Below, piece by piece: positions 1-8,679 of a stretch of 54,846 nucleotides of DNA. The position numbers and the translations under genes were made by a program. The DNA comes from Mesonia sp. (lineage in GTDB: Bacteria > Bacteroidota > Bacteroidia > Flavobacteriales > Flavobacteriaceae). Every line of letters starts with the position of its first letter. Position 1 is the stretch's first letter. The DNA lies in the NCBI GenBank assembly GCA_012964435.1, contig DTTX01000020.1, positions 1 to 54,846 on the forward strand, in the 5' to 3' direction. Under the pieces are notes generated by a model, which was not told the origin of the DNA, made no database searches, and saw nothing but the letters and a program-made list of their open reading frames with translations.

Positions 1-54
1 TAGCGCATCTGATTACGGCTCAGAAGGTTGCAGGTTTGAATCCTGCCGAGGTCA
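1..54 (+). tRNA. tRNA-Arg (anticodon ACG), 3' part only
   Basis: The 5' end lies before the window. The anticodon stem TCTGA (8-12) pairs with TCAGA (20-24) around the loop TTACGGC, putting anticodon ACG at 15-17. The T arm is GCAGG/CCTGC (30-34, 42-46) with loop TTTGAAT. The 3' acceptor strand CGAGGTC (47-53) is followed by discriminator A54. No CCA is encoded, which is common in Bacteroidota. I saw no integrase or duplicated attachment site near this tRNA end. Confidence 0.9.
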
Positions 55-60
55 CTACTC

Positions 61-100
61 AAAAACGCAATTACTTAATCTTAAAGTAATTGCGTTTTTT
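61..100 (+). terminator. Intrinsic terminator after tRNA-Arg
   Basis: A near-perfect stem pairs AAAAACGCAATTACTT (61-76) with AAGTAATTGCGTTTTT (84-99) around a 7-nt loop and ends in a T run. It should terminate the tRNA transcript and insulate the kinase gene that follows. Confidence 0.85.
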
Positions 101-166
101 GATTTCTATCAAAATTTCTTTTTAAAATTGCTTAACTTTAAGAAGTAATGTTTTGAACTTCGCAAT

Positions 167-1279
167 ATGACAAAAGAAATTCCATTGATATTAGCAGTAG
201 ATGATGAGTTAATGAATTTGGAATTACTCTCTTTCATCATCAAAAAAATCGATCTTCATTTTGTGGGGGTGCAAAAAAGTACGGAAGCACTTTCGGCGAT
301 CAAAAACAAACAACCCGACTTAATCTTGCTCGATGTGACGATGCCCGAAATCAACGGTTTTGAGCTTTGCCAATTGATCAAAGAAGACAAAGACCTCAAC
401 GATATTCCCATCATTTTTGTGACCGGAAAGCAAAAAGTAGAGCACAAAGTAAAAGGCTTACAACTAGGAGGGGTCGATTATGTCACCAAACCCTACAACG
501 AACATGAACTACGCGCGCGGATCCAAACTCATTTAGAACTGGCTTCGGCCAAGCAACAAATAGAAGATCAGGCCCAAAAGCTAGCCAAAGATAATGCACT
601 GCTCAATCACATGTTTTCGATCATTGGGCACGATTTACGCTCTCCCCTAAGTGCTATTAAAATGCAGCTCGATTTTATTTTAAGAGGAATTATCGATCCG
701 AAAGCAGAAGATTTCAGCTCCACGACAGTCCAAAGCCTTTCGCTCACCTCTTCAGAAGCCTTTAACCTCTTAGACAATTTATTGGGTTGGGCAAAATCGG
801 AAACCGGGGTACTCACCACACTAAAAGAAGCGGTAAATTTACAGAACCTAGTAGCGCAAACCGCTCGCTTGCAACAACTCGGCTTTACCAATAAGCATAT
901 TTCTTTTCGGCAAGAGATCCCCGAACAAGCGACCGTACTTGCCGATTTCAATATGCTAAAAACCATCTTAGTCAACCTGGTTTCGAATGCGATCAAGTTC
1001 ACCCCAAAAAAGGGAACAATTTCGGTGACGGCGGAAGAAACCCCCACCCACTGGAAAATTTTGGTGACCGACTCCGGCGTGGGTATGGGCACCGCACAGC
1101 TAAAAAAAGTTTTGGATCCTGATATTCATTTCAGCAAAAAAGGAACCGAAGAAGAAGCGGGCACCGGATTAGGCTTAGTGCTCTGTCAAGATTTCTTGAA
1201 GAAAAACGACAGCCAACTGCAAATCGAAAGCAAAAAAGGAAAAGGTAGCACCTTTTCCTTCTCCTTAGCGAAAGCTTAA
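167..1279 (+). CDS. Receiver-histidine kinase hybrid (response regulator fused to sensor kinase)
   Basis: This 370-aa cytoplasmic protein has no membrane segment. Residues about 5-120 form a receiver domain with acidic pair D12/D13, phospho-acceptor D56 (in LILLDVTMPE) and the conserved lysine in VTKPYNE. A short helical linker leads to a HisKA domain with H155 in the motif IGHDLRSPLSAI. The HATPase_c domain follows, with an N box (NLVSNAIKF), DSGVGM and GTGLGL. With the receiver at the N terminus and no own sensor, it is likely to receive its signal from another protein. Its stop overlaps by a few bases the stop of the convergent polysaccharide operon, whose other end carries two more receiver domains. 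A functional link to that operon is inferred from position only. Confidence 0.9.
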   Translation: MTKEIPLILAVDDELMNLELLSFIIKKIDLHFVGVQKSTEALSAIKNKQPDLILLDVTMPEINGFELCQLIKEDKDLNDIPIIFVTGKQKVEHKVKGLQLGGVDYVTKPYNEHELRARIQTHLELASAKQQIEDQAQKLAKDNALLNHMFSIIGHDLRSPLSAIKMQLDFILRGIIDPKAEDFSSTTVQSLSLTSSEAFNLLDNLLGWAKSETGVLTTLKEAVNLQNLVAQTARLQQLGFTNKHISFRQEIPEQATVLADFNMLKTILVNLVSNAIKFTPKKGTISVTAEETPTHWKILVTDSGVGMGTAQLKKVLDPDIHFSKKGTEEEAGTGLGLVLCQDFLKKNDSQLQIESKKGKGSTFSFSLAKA

Positions 1280-2484
1280 ATCGCTTGGTTATGCATCACG
1301 CCTCGTTTGGCACGTTCCCAATTCACCGATTGATTGCCTTTCATATACCGAGCAAAGCCTAAGTACACCGAAAAATTCATCATCAAAAAGTAATAGGGAA
1401 TAAAAAGTACTTTCAAACGAATTTCTTTGGTTTCTAAAAACCAGCCTAATAAGGCTGCCACATAAAATAACACCTGCCCCAAAAATAATAGGGAATAGAG
1501 GTGCATACTCCCCAAACCTTCTTGCATGGCGATCACAAAATTTAAGGGAAAAATAATTCCTAGCAATAGCGGCGTGAGCGTCCAACGCAAGACCCGATGA
1601 GAAATGTATTGAAACGATAAGGTAGTATAGCGGAATACATTCAGTAAGGCTTTTAAACGCACTACCGATTGGATCCCCCCGGCAGCGATGCGGACTTTCC
1701 GCTTTAATTCTTCTTTAACATTGGCAGAAGAAGTCTCGATCGCATAGGCATTAGGGTTGTATTGAATGGTGTAACCTTTCATCGCCACGCGTAGAGAAAT
1801 CATAAAGTCATCGAGGAGCGTATCTTTTTCTACCTCTTGCCATAACTCGGTGCGTATCGCAAATAATTCTCCGGCAGCACCGACTACCGAATATAATTCG
1901 GCATCCCATTTTTTCAATTGCGATTCGTATTTCCAATACATGCCCTCGCCTGCTCCGGCCGCGTGATCGGCTTCCTTGCTATAAATTCGCTTTTCTCCAG
2001 ATACACAACCCACCTTAGGATCGCTAAATAAATTCACGATTTCCTGGATGGAATCGAGACCTAATTCAGTATTGGCATCAGAAAAAATAATGATGGGCGT
2101 GTTCACAAACTCCATACCCCGGTTCATCGCTGCAATTTTACCGGCACGCTCGTCTTGATGGTAAACTTCTACGCCTTCATAATTTCGAAGCAACTCCGGC
2201 GTGCCATCATCAGAGCCATCGGTCACCCAAATTTGTTTGACTTTATCTTGATGATAACGTAAGTTACGGGCGTTCTTCACTTTGTCTGCTACATAATCTT
2301 TTTCGTTAAAAGCACTCACAAACAAGGTTACTTCCGGCTCGTAAGCAGCGGTTGAAGTCTTTTTGGATTGAGGTCGAAACATACGCTTCAGCTTTACCAA
2401 AACGAACAACAACATGCCGTAGCCTAGGTAGGAGTAGAAAATGACGAATAGGGCGATCCAGAATAAAATTTTTAAAGCTTCCAT
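1276..2484 (-). CDS. Membrane glycosyltransferase, family GT2
   Basis: A 402-aa protein and the last gene of the polysaccharide operon. It has an N-terminal membrane segment (KILFWIALFVIFYSYLGYG), a GT-A domain with FVSAFNE, TDGSDDGT near residue 90 and the DxD-like FSDANTE, then GAAGELFAIR and the acidic LLDDFMIS acceptor motif. Three or four C-terminal membrane helices follow. This is the layout of processive or membrane-bound GT2 enzymes such as the PgaC/hyaluronan synthase group; the sugar cannot be read. An in-frame start 114 bases upstream exists, but it would overlap the acetyltransferase gene deeply and add non-conserved-looking residues, so ATG at 2484 is preferred, 10 bases after the preceding stop. 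Confidence 0.86.
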   Translation of the reverse strand: MEALKILFWIALFVIFYSYLGYGMLLFVLVKLKRMFRPQSKKTSTAAYEPEVTLFVSAFNEKDYVADKVKNARNLRYHQDKVKQIWVTDGSDDGTPELLRNYEGVEVYHQDERAGKIAAMNRGMEFVNTPIIIFSDANTELGLDSIQEIVNLFSDPKVGCVSGEKRIYSKEADHAAGAGEGMYWKYESQLKKWDAELYSVVGAAGELFAIRTELWQEVEKDTLLDDFMISLRVAMKGYTIQYNPNAYAIETSSANVKEELKRKVRIAAGGIQSVVRLKALLNVFRYTTLSFQYISHRVLRWTLTPLLLGIIFPLNFVIAMQEGLGSMHLYSLLFLGQVLFYVAALLGWFLETKEIRLKVLFIPYYFLMMNFSVYLGFARYMKGNQSVNWERAKRGVMHNQAI

Positions 2485-2494
2485 AGGTTGAAGA

Positions 2495-3109
2495 TTAGAT
2501 ACGTTCCCATTGCTGGGTTTCGTGGTTATAGGTTTTAATAACTTTGGCGGGGTTGCCCACCGCGATAGAATAGGGCGGAATATTTTTAGTGACCACACTG
2601 CCTGCCCCTACCTGACTCCGTTTACCAATAGTAACTCCGGCCAAGACGACGCTATTGGCGCCAATATGTGCTTCTTCCCCAATAATCGTAGGTCGAATAT
2701 CTAAGGCTTGTTCACTCGAATTTTTATGGGCATCGGCATAACCATGGTTAAAACCGGCTACAAACACGTGTTGCCCCAAACCGGAACCATCTCCCATTTG
2801 TACGGGACCAATCACAACGCTACCAATCCCCACGCGCACGCGATCGCCAATCCTTACCGCTCCGGAACCATTATTAACGGTGCAAAAAGATTCGATGGTA
2901 CTTTGAGCCCCTACTTCAAAAGGGTTCCAAGGGAACACATCGATACGAGCGTTTCTACGAATCACCGATCCCTTTCCTCGTTTATGAATAAACGGGTTCA
3001 TCAATAATTTCACCCATAATCTGGGTCTTGGGTTTCGTTGAGGTGCCAGCATTCGTAAGGTAAATTGCTTGGCTTTCGGATTATTTTTTATTGCAGACAC
3101 TATTCCCAT
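2495..3109 (-). CDS. Hexapeptide-repeat O-acetyltransferase
   Basis: A 204-aa protein with a left-handed beta-helix built of repeated hexapeptides, seen as runs such as VRIGDRVRVGIGSVVIG and IIGEEAHIGANSVVLAGVTIG. It ends in the typical tail SVVTKNIPPYSIAVGNPAKVI. A catalytic histidine is likely in the GFNHGYAD loop. The family transfers acetyl groups from acetyl-CoA to sugar hydroxyls (WcaF, maltose or virginiamycin acetyltransferase type). Inside this operon it probably decorates the polysaccharide repeat unit. Its start overlaps the preceding glycosyltransferase stop by 10 bases, so translational coupling is likely. Confidence 0.88.
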   Translation of the reverse strand: MGIVSAIKNNPKAKQFTLRMLAPQRNPRPRLWVKLLMNPFIHKRGKGSVIRRNARIDVFPWNPFEVGAQSTIESFCTVNNGSGAVRIGDRVRVGIGSVVIGPVQMGDGSGLGQHVFVAGFNHGYADAHKNSSEQALDIRPTIIGEEAHIGANSVVLAGVTIGKRSQVGAGSVVTKNIPPYSIAVGNPAKVIKTYNHETQQWERI

Positions 3110-4326
3110 AACTTTACTACTTTAGGGTTTTTTGCTTTTGCTTGAGCGATACTTTGGCTAATGGCGTTTACATTCTGCTCCCAAGTATGAGCCCGACCAA
3201 AAGCCTTTCGCTTAGCGATCAAGGCATCTGAATTTTCACTCAGAGCTTTCGTAATCAGCTGTATATAATCTTCGGTAGTTTCTCCTAAATAGGTATATTC
3301 CTCAAAGTAATCCATTGCTTTGGTGGCCGAGGCTACCACAGGTTTTCCCATGACCAGATATTCATCGATCTTTCTCGGGTAATTGCCCATCGTCGCCTCA
3401 TTGATCAATTGCGGATTGATCGCTACATCAAATCCTTTGATATAGCTTGGTAAGCTTTCCGGCGCTTGACTTCCTAAAAAATGAACATTCGGAAGTTGAT
3501 GTAAACAGGCCGCTTTAAAGTTTTCATCTTCAGGTCCTACCAATACAAAACTCCACTCCGGTTGCTGTTGCGCCAATTCGGTTAACAAAGGAATGGATAA
3601 CCTTCGGCTACTTAAAAAGCCTACATAGCCAATAATAGGTCCGTCGATGTCGTGAAGTGCTTCAGCAATTTCAATCTCACGCTGGTCTTCATCAAACAAA
3701 CTCGTATCACACCCTTGTCCCACCATATACGCATGCGGGTTGTATTGCTGAGCGTATTCGGTATATAAAATCGAATTATTCACAACGCAATCGGCTTTCG
3801 CGATCAATTGAGGTTCTAAGCGTTGCCCATGCTTTTTCCAATACGGGTTTTTCACTAAATAATCTCGCATGTAATACACGTAGGTTTCCGGCTGTAAAAA
3901 CTCCTGAATGTGCTGCCCTAAAAACATCGAGCTATCGTTAAACACGATATAATCTTCAAAACCTAAACGATCGATCGCACTTTTAATATCGGCACAAAAA
4001 CGCTTGGCGTTTCGCTTATTGAAGTAATCGAACAAACCCTCGTGCGGAATGGAGTTGATCGACTCGACCAACTGACTCGGATACAAATTCCAGAGTTGTG
4101 CTTGTAGTTGTATCAAATCCTGATCTTCTCCTTTTTGTACCCGAATGCGCTTCTGAATTTTTTCGGTATTTCGCTCTCGGTATTTTGAGACGCGATCTAA
4201 GGGTGGATTTACGTACAACACCCGGTTATGCTTGGCAAAGGCTAAAGCAATATTCTTACAGTTGCTGCCAATTTGAATATCCCATGCCTGAATCCCCATC
4301 ACGATAATGGCTCTATCTTTCATCAT
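3100..4326 (-). CDS. Glycosyltransferase, GT-B fold (TuaH/GT1-like)
   Basis: A 408-aa soluble protein. The N-terminal half has the pattern of a Rossmann acceptor domain (IIVMGIQAWD, then HNRVLYVNPP). The C-terminal half has a nucleotide-sugar binding domain (GPIIGYVGFLSSRRLS, WSFVLVGPED, NVHFLGSQ, KIDEYLVMGKPVVAS). The conserved glutamate of KIDEYL occupies the place of the GT-B donor-binding acid. The likely start is ATG 4326, overlapping the previous stop in an ATGA arrangement. An upstream in-frame start at 4395 would run far into the neighbour and is rejected. It presumably adds one sugar of the repeat unit; donor and acceptor are unknown. Confidence 0.83.
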   Translation of the reverse strand: MMKDRAIIVMGIQAWDIQIGSNCKNIALAFAKHNRVLYVNPPLDRVSKYRERNTEKIQKRIRVQKGEDQDLIQLQAQLWNLYPSQLVESINSIPHEGLFDYFNKRNAKRFCADIKSAIDRLGFEDYIVFNDSSMFLGQHIQEFLQPETYVYYMRDYLVKNPYWKKHGQRLEPQLIAKADCVVNNSILYTEYAQQYNPHAYMVGQGCDTSLFDEDQREIEIAEALHDIDGPIIGYVGFLSSRRLSIPLLTELAQQQPEWSFVLVGPEDENFKAACLHQLPNVHFLGSQAPESLPSYIKGFDVAINPQLINEATMGNYPRKIDEYLVMGKPVVASATKAMDYFEEYTYLGETTEDYIQLITKALSENSDALIAKRKAFGRAHTWEQNVNAISQSIAQAKAKNPKVVKLWE

Positions 4327-5486
4327 TTGTTGAGGTATTTTTGTTGATATACTTCTCGGTAAAGTGCCAATACGCTTTTTGCCATATGCGTCCACGAAAA
4401 TTGCCTAGCGCGTAAAATCCCCTTTTCGGTTAAAAGTTTTGCTAAGGCTTGATCTTCGACCACTCGCTGCATAGCTTTGGTGATTTCTTGCGTTTGTAAC
4501 GGATTTACCAAAATAGCGGCTCCATCTTCTCCGGCCACTTCCGGCATTGAAGATGTGGTAGAAGTAATCACCGGTACGCCACAAGCCATTCCCTCTAAAA
4601 TAGGAATCCCAAAACTCTCGCGTAACGACGGATAAAGAAAGGCTTGGGCCTGACTAATAATCGCCGGCAGTTCTTCATTTGGCACGTAGCCGGTAAGATG
4701 AATAAACTCCTGAAGCGCCGGTTCATCGATTTGCTGTAAGAGTTTGGTCAATTCTGCTTGATCATAATCGAGCATCACCAAATGGTATTTTTTCGACTGC
4801 TTTTTATTAAAATCGGCAAAAGCTTGTAAAACGCCTTTGGTATTTTTCTTAGGATCGGTATTGCCTAAAAAGAAGAAAAAACGCTCGGGTAAACTATATT
4901 TTTCTTTGATCTTAGTCAGCGCCACTACATCGGTCACTTTTTCAAAATGTGCTCCAACCCCATTATAAACCGCGGTTAACTGTGCTTCGTTCAGCTTAAA
5001 AAAGTGTTGGATCCTTCTTTTTTCGTAGGTAGAAACCGTAATTACTTTGGCTGCATTTCTCACGACCGTAGGCACCACAAACCGTCGGTACATATTGCCC
5101 AGCTTTTGGTACCAAGTGCCTTCCTTTTTAAAAATACTTACACTCTCTAAATAAATAATATCGTGCAAGGTTACTAACGTAGGAATATCGGTCACCAACG
5201 GAGCGGTATTGCTGGTGCAATGCAAAAGATCACAGGCTTCTTTTTTTGCGGCTTTAGGTAATTCGATTTGCTCCCAACCGGCATACCCCAATGCTGAAGA
5301 AAGCTCGACTACTTTAAAATTATCGGCTGCCGGCAAACAACTCGTATCTTGATCGGGTTTTACAAAAATCACATATTCGTTAACCGTATCGATACGCTGC
5401 AAGTTTTTAATCAAGGCGAGCGCTACCATATCCATCCCGTGCTTTTTTGCTCTAAATAATCGCTGTGCTTCTATTCCTATTTTCAT
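4323..5486 (-). CDS. Glycosyltransferase, family GT4
   Basis: A 387-aa GT-B glycosyltransferase. The N terminus MKIGIEAQRLFRAKKHG is the glycine-containing start of GT4 enzymes. The C-terminal domain carries FFFLGNTDPKKN, the EX7E-type signature ESFGIPILE within SLRESFGIPILEGMACG, and PVITSTTSSMPEVAGE. It would transfer a sugar from a nucleotide donor on the cytoplasmic face of the membrane during repeat-unit assembly. It starts 12 bases after the upstream GT2 stop and overlaps the next gene by 4 bases. The exact sugar is not predictable from the sequence. Confidence 0.9.
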   Translation of the reverse strand: MKIGIEAQRLFRAKKHGMDMVALALIKNLQRIDTVNEYVIFVKPDQDTSCLPAADNFKVVELSSALGYAGWEQIELPKAAKKEACDLLHCTSNTAPLVTDIPTLVTLHDIIYLESVSIFKKEGTWYQKLGNMYRRFVVPTVVRNAAKVITVSTYEKRRIQHFFKLNEAQLTAVYNGVGAHFEKVTDVVALTKIKEKYSLPERFFFFLGNTDPKKNTKGVLQAFADFNKKQSKKYHLVMLDYDQAELTKLLQQIDEPALQEFIHLTGYVPNEELPAIISQAQAFLYPSLRESFGIPILEGMACGVPVITSTTSSMPEVAGEDGAAILVNPLQTQEITKAMQRVVEDQALAKLLTEKGILRARQFSWTHMAKSVLALYREVYQQKYLNK

Positions 5487-5498
5487 CTGCTTCGTGAT

Positions 5499-6704
5499 TT
5501 AGTGGTCGATCGTACCGTGTTGGGTATGTATAAATTTTCGATTCGCACCTTTCAGCTTAAAAAGCGAAAACAACATGCTTATAAAGGCTTGGGGCAATTT
5601 TAATACCGCGAGTAGCGTGAAGGCGTTGTAAAATTTCTTTGGAATGGCCAACAGCAAAGCCATCACCGTGAGTACAAAAACACTCAACCATAATACGCTA
5701 TGTATTAAGGTAGACGACTCCATCCCTATCAAATTCAGTGCTGCATAGATAAAAGTGGTCATGCTTACCCAACCTAACAACAAGACTCTAGGCGGAGTGA
5801 TCATTTGGTAAACTTTATCGAAAAAGTCGAGGTTGCCGTTCATCCATAATTCTTTGCATCCGCTTACAAAATACCTACGGAAATAGACAAACTGAGCAGA
5901 CAACCAACGCTTACGCTGTTGTTCAAAAACTTCTACATGCTGTACTTTTTCATCGAAGACCAAAGCATCGTTCACATAGGCAATCTGGTGTTTGGCTTTC
6001 AATAATTTCAACTCGAGTTCTTTATCGAAACCACCCACCGCATTTACAGCTTTCATCGTGCTTTTAAAAAATGAGTACTCGAACGCCATCCCCGAACCGA
6101 TCAAAGCAGAAGACAATCCTAAATTACGATGTCCTTTTCTAAAGATCTGATTATTCACTTCTTCACTAATCGCATCTAAGACGGCAAAAGAAGTATTTAA
6201 GTTTTTCGCAACTCGATGTCCTTGCACCACTCGATAACCTTCATCGAAAGCTTTATTGATTTTGTAGATAAAATCTTTTGCCATCACATTATCGGCATCT
6301 AAAATAAGGGCCACATCATACGCATCACCGATCACCTGCATGGCTTTATTCAAGGCTTTTGACTTGGTGCTTTTTTCAAAACTCACCTCCACCAATTTAA
6401 TCGGGAGTGCTTTTAACTGCTGAAGGGTTTCAGGCTGAAAAGAATCGGCAATCACCACTACTTCATAAAAAGCAGTCGGAAAATCTTGTTGAAGCGCTTT
6501 TTTAGCCACCTCTACAATTACTTGATCTTCCTTATACCCAGGAATGAGCACCGCATATTTTCTAAGCTTGGTAATATGCTTTCTATTCTTTTTCTGCGGA
6601 AATATTCCGGCAAAGGCAAATACAAAAATGTAAACCGCCGCAAAGCCCAAGTAAAGAAAAACTATGATCTCTAAAAACTGAATGAACATTTTGATTACCC
6701 CCAT
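5499..6704 (-). CDS. Membrane glycosyltransferase, family GT2
   Basis: A 401-aa protein. One N-terminal membrane helix (FLEIIVFLYLGFAAVYIFVF) is followed by a GT-A domain with AVLIPGYKEDQ, the metal-binding motif ALILDADNVM and the QxxRW-type motif QQRKRWLSAQ, typical of membrane GT2 synthases. Two to three membrane helices close the protein. The upstream in-frame start at 6713 is a TTG; ATG 6704 is preferred because it follows the A/G-rich tract GAAGAAA, though ATG 6689 is also possible. It sits 11 bases after the LruC lipoprotein gene. It may be a processive enzyme or simply a membrane-anchored transferase. Confidence 0.85.
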   Translation of the reverse strand: MGVIKMFIQFLEIIVFLYLGFAAVYIFVFAFAGIFPQKKNRKHITKLRKYAVLIPGYKEDQVIVEVAKKALQQDFPTAFYEVVVIADSFQPETLQQLKALPIKLVEVSFEKSTKSKALNKAMQVIGDAYDVALILDADNVMAKDFIYKINKAFDEGYRVVQGHRVAKNLNTSFAVLDAISEEVNNQIFRKGHRNLGLSSALIGSGMAFEYSFFKSTMKAVNAVGGFDKELELKLLKAKHQIAYVNDALVFDEKVQHVEVFEQQRKRWLSAQFVYFRRYFVSGCKELWMNGNLDFFDKVYQMITPPRVLLLGWVSMTTFIYAALNLIGMESSTLIHSVLWLSVFVLTVMALLLAIPKKFYNAFTLLAVLKLPQAFISMLFSLFKLKGANRKFIHTQHGTIDH

Positions 6705-6715
6705 TTTCTTCAATT

Positions 6716-8668
6716 TTAATTGTTATACCATTCTAATTCTATAGTGCCTCCCGAGTTGGCCCAATCTTTAAATTTAGGATACCTACTGATGATCGAAGTA
6801 CGCTCAGAAGGTGGCTCAAAGTTGTCGAACACATTTAAGGCCCACGGTAAATTCTTTTTCGTCTTGTAATAGCGGTCATTATTAGTATCACTATAATCAT
6901 CGGCTGTTCCTAAATCGGTGGCTTTGCTTGTTGGAGATAAATCGGGTAGATGTACTTCTCGACCTCGATCACCATTAGCAATTAAAAAACTGTTGAATGG
7001 AACAATCCCTATATCGGCAACGTCTTGCGGCGTGGCAAAATCGATTACCAGAGAAATAGTTTCCCCTAATTTGGCAGAAGTATTTCCGCAAACATAGATC
7101 ACCGTTTCGTTAGCCTCGGTTCCTAATTCTGTTCCGTTGGTATTTACTTGCTCATAACCTCCATTGAGTACCTGACCAGAAATCGTTGCAATACTCGAAG
7201 GATTGATAGGCAATACAAAGGCGAGTCCGTTTTCAAAAGAAGCCCCAATATGATTGATGGTGAAATCAGCTTCAATTCTAGAGATCAAATTGTTTCCGTT
7301 AGCAATTAAATTAAAATCATAATTCAATACCAAATCGTTAAAATCGTAATCGCCGGTACTCGGCCATAAGTCTTCGAATACTAATGTTCCTGAATTTTGA
7401 TTTGATGGGTAAAAATTGTTGAACGCTAAGTTCACATCGTAAGGAAATTCATCTAAAGCATCATTGATCCCGTCGCCATCAGAGTCGTTCGCCGCATCTA
7501 ACACCGCTACGTTACTGGTTGAAATTGCCGTCACCGGGTTAGAGGTTACGTAAAAGATAGCATCGTTAAAATCTTCATCAGAATAACCATCTTCGCGGTG
7601 CAAATCTTCAAAACCAAAAATATTTAAATCTCGAGCCTGATCGTGTAAAAGCACCATATGATCCTTTAGACTTGGCGTATTTTCTGGATTTAAGTTAGGG
7701 TCGGCATAAAATTTTTGTGCATACGATTTCACGCCATTTCCATTCCAACCATTGGCTACCAAAAACCAACTGATTACCGTATTGGCTTGAAAAAAGCCCA
7801 AATGAACTTTATCTCCCGGTACTAAGCCGCCACCAGAAGTAACCATCGAGGCATTTGAAAATACGATCGTATGATCGGCGATATCAAATTCTGAAATAGG
7901 CTCATTTCCTAATTGATAAGTATAGAAGCCTAGCGAATTTTTATTTCCGGCACCTTCTGCCACAAAGGTTACCCAAACATCGGCGTCTTGGGTTAAAACA
8001 ATCTCGGTTTCTTTTCCGGCAAGAAATTCAGGATGGGTATTCGGGATCCCTCCGGCCGCTTCGGGTAACGAATTATTGATATCATCTAACAATAAGGCAT
8101 CGATCACATCTGGAGTTTCCATAGTTGTTGGTACACCCTGATTGTCGAACGCCCCTAGATAACTAAACATAGTAGTTAACCGGTCATACGTATTCGTTCC
8201 TTGATTGGGGGTAGATGACGCAGGTCTTTCTTCTGCAATAGTATTCACATAAAAGTCACGGTAATCGACGTGAAGTTCGTCGCTGTTAATGGCTAACCTC
8301 ACTTCTTTGGTTAAGCCCACGTATACCGAGGTAATAATTAAACTATCTGCTGCTGCAGGTAGGGTTAATTCTCGATAAAAGCTGGCATTATCAAATGTTG
8401 CTTTTCCTAATTCTTGTAATTCTCCCTGACCAGTTTTGCTGTAAAGCTGAAATACTGCGTGTTCTAAAAATTGCGGTACATTTAGACTTATACCTACTTG
8501 TTTGGTTGTGGCATAATCAAAATCGTCTGCCACATTTAGTCCCTTCATAGGTCCTTCAAGAACCAAATTCCCTTCATTTTCTATCGGTTGATCTAAATCT
8601 TCTTCAGAAACACATCCTACTAAAAAAATAAGGAGTGTTATACTGATATATTTTGCTAGTGTTTTCAT
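6716..8668 (-). CDS. LruC-domain surface lipoprotein of the polysaccharide operon
   Basis: A 650-aa protein starting with a lipoprotein signal peptide; the lipobox is FLVGC with Cys19. The residues right after the cysteine, VSEED, are acidic and resemble the export signal that sends Bacteroidota lipoproteins to the outer face of the outer membrane. A DUF4114-like stretch (FGFEDLHREDGYSDEDFNDA) and a calcium-type repeat (DSDGDGINDALDEFP) precede an LruC domain with the hallmarks FEDLWPSTGDYDFNDLV. The family is known from outer-membrane and surface lipoproteins; its function is unclear. Its place between two glycosyltransferases suggests binding or anchoring of the polysaccharide. An upstream start at 8803 would hide the signal peptide and is rejected. 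Confidence 0.88.
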   Translation of the reverse strand: MKTLAKYISITLLIFLVGCVSEEDLDQPIENEGNLVLEGPMKGLNVADDFDYATTKQVGISLNVPQFLEHAVFQLYSKTGQGELQELGKATFDNASFYRELTLPAAADSLIITSVYVGLTKEVRLAINSDELHVDYRDFYVNTIAEERPASSTPNQGTNTYDRLTTMFSYLGAFDNQGVPTTMETPDVIDALLLDDINNSLPEAAGGIPNTHPEFLAGKETEIVLTQDADVWVTFVAEGAGNKNSLGFYTYQLGNEPISEFDIADHTIVFSNASMVTSGGGLVPGDKVHLGFFQANTVISWFLVANGWNGNGVKSYAQKFYADPNLNPENTPSLKDHMVLLHDQARDLNIFGFEDLHREDGYSDEDFNDAIFYVTSNPVTAISTSNVAVLDAANDSDGDGINDALDEFPYDVNLAFNNFYPSNQNSGTLVFEDLWPSTGDYDFNDLVLNYDFNLIANGNNLISRIEADFTINHIGASFENGLAFVLPINPSSIATISGQVLNGGYEQVNTNGTELGTEANETVIYVCGNTSAKLGETISLVIDFATPQDVADIGIVPFNSFLIANGDRGREVHLPDLSPTSKATDLGTADDYSDTNNDRYYKTKKNLPWALNVFDNFEPPSERTSIISRYPKFKDWANSGGTIELEWYNN

Positions 8669-8679
8669 AATAAAATGAT

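Noticed and set aside
1-166. tRNA-Arg end as an integration site of a mobile island
   Set aside because: No integrase, no direct repeat of the tRNA end and no cargo-like genes were seen in the window; the neighbours are ordinary.
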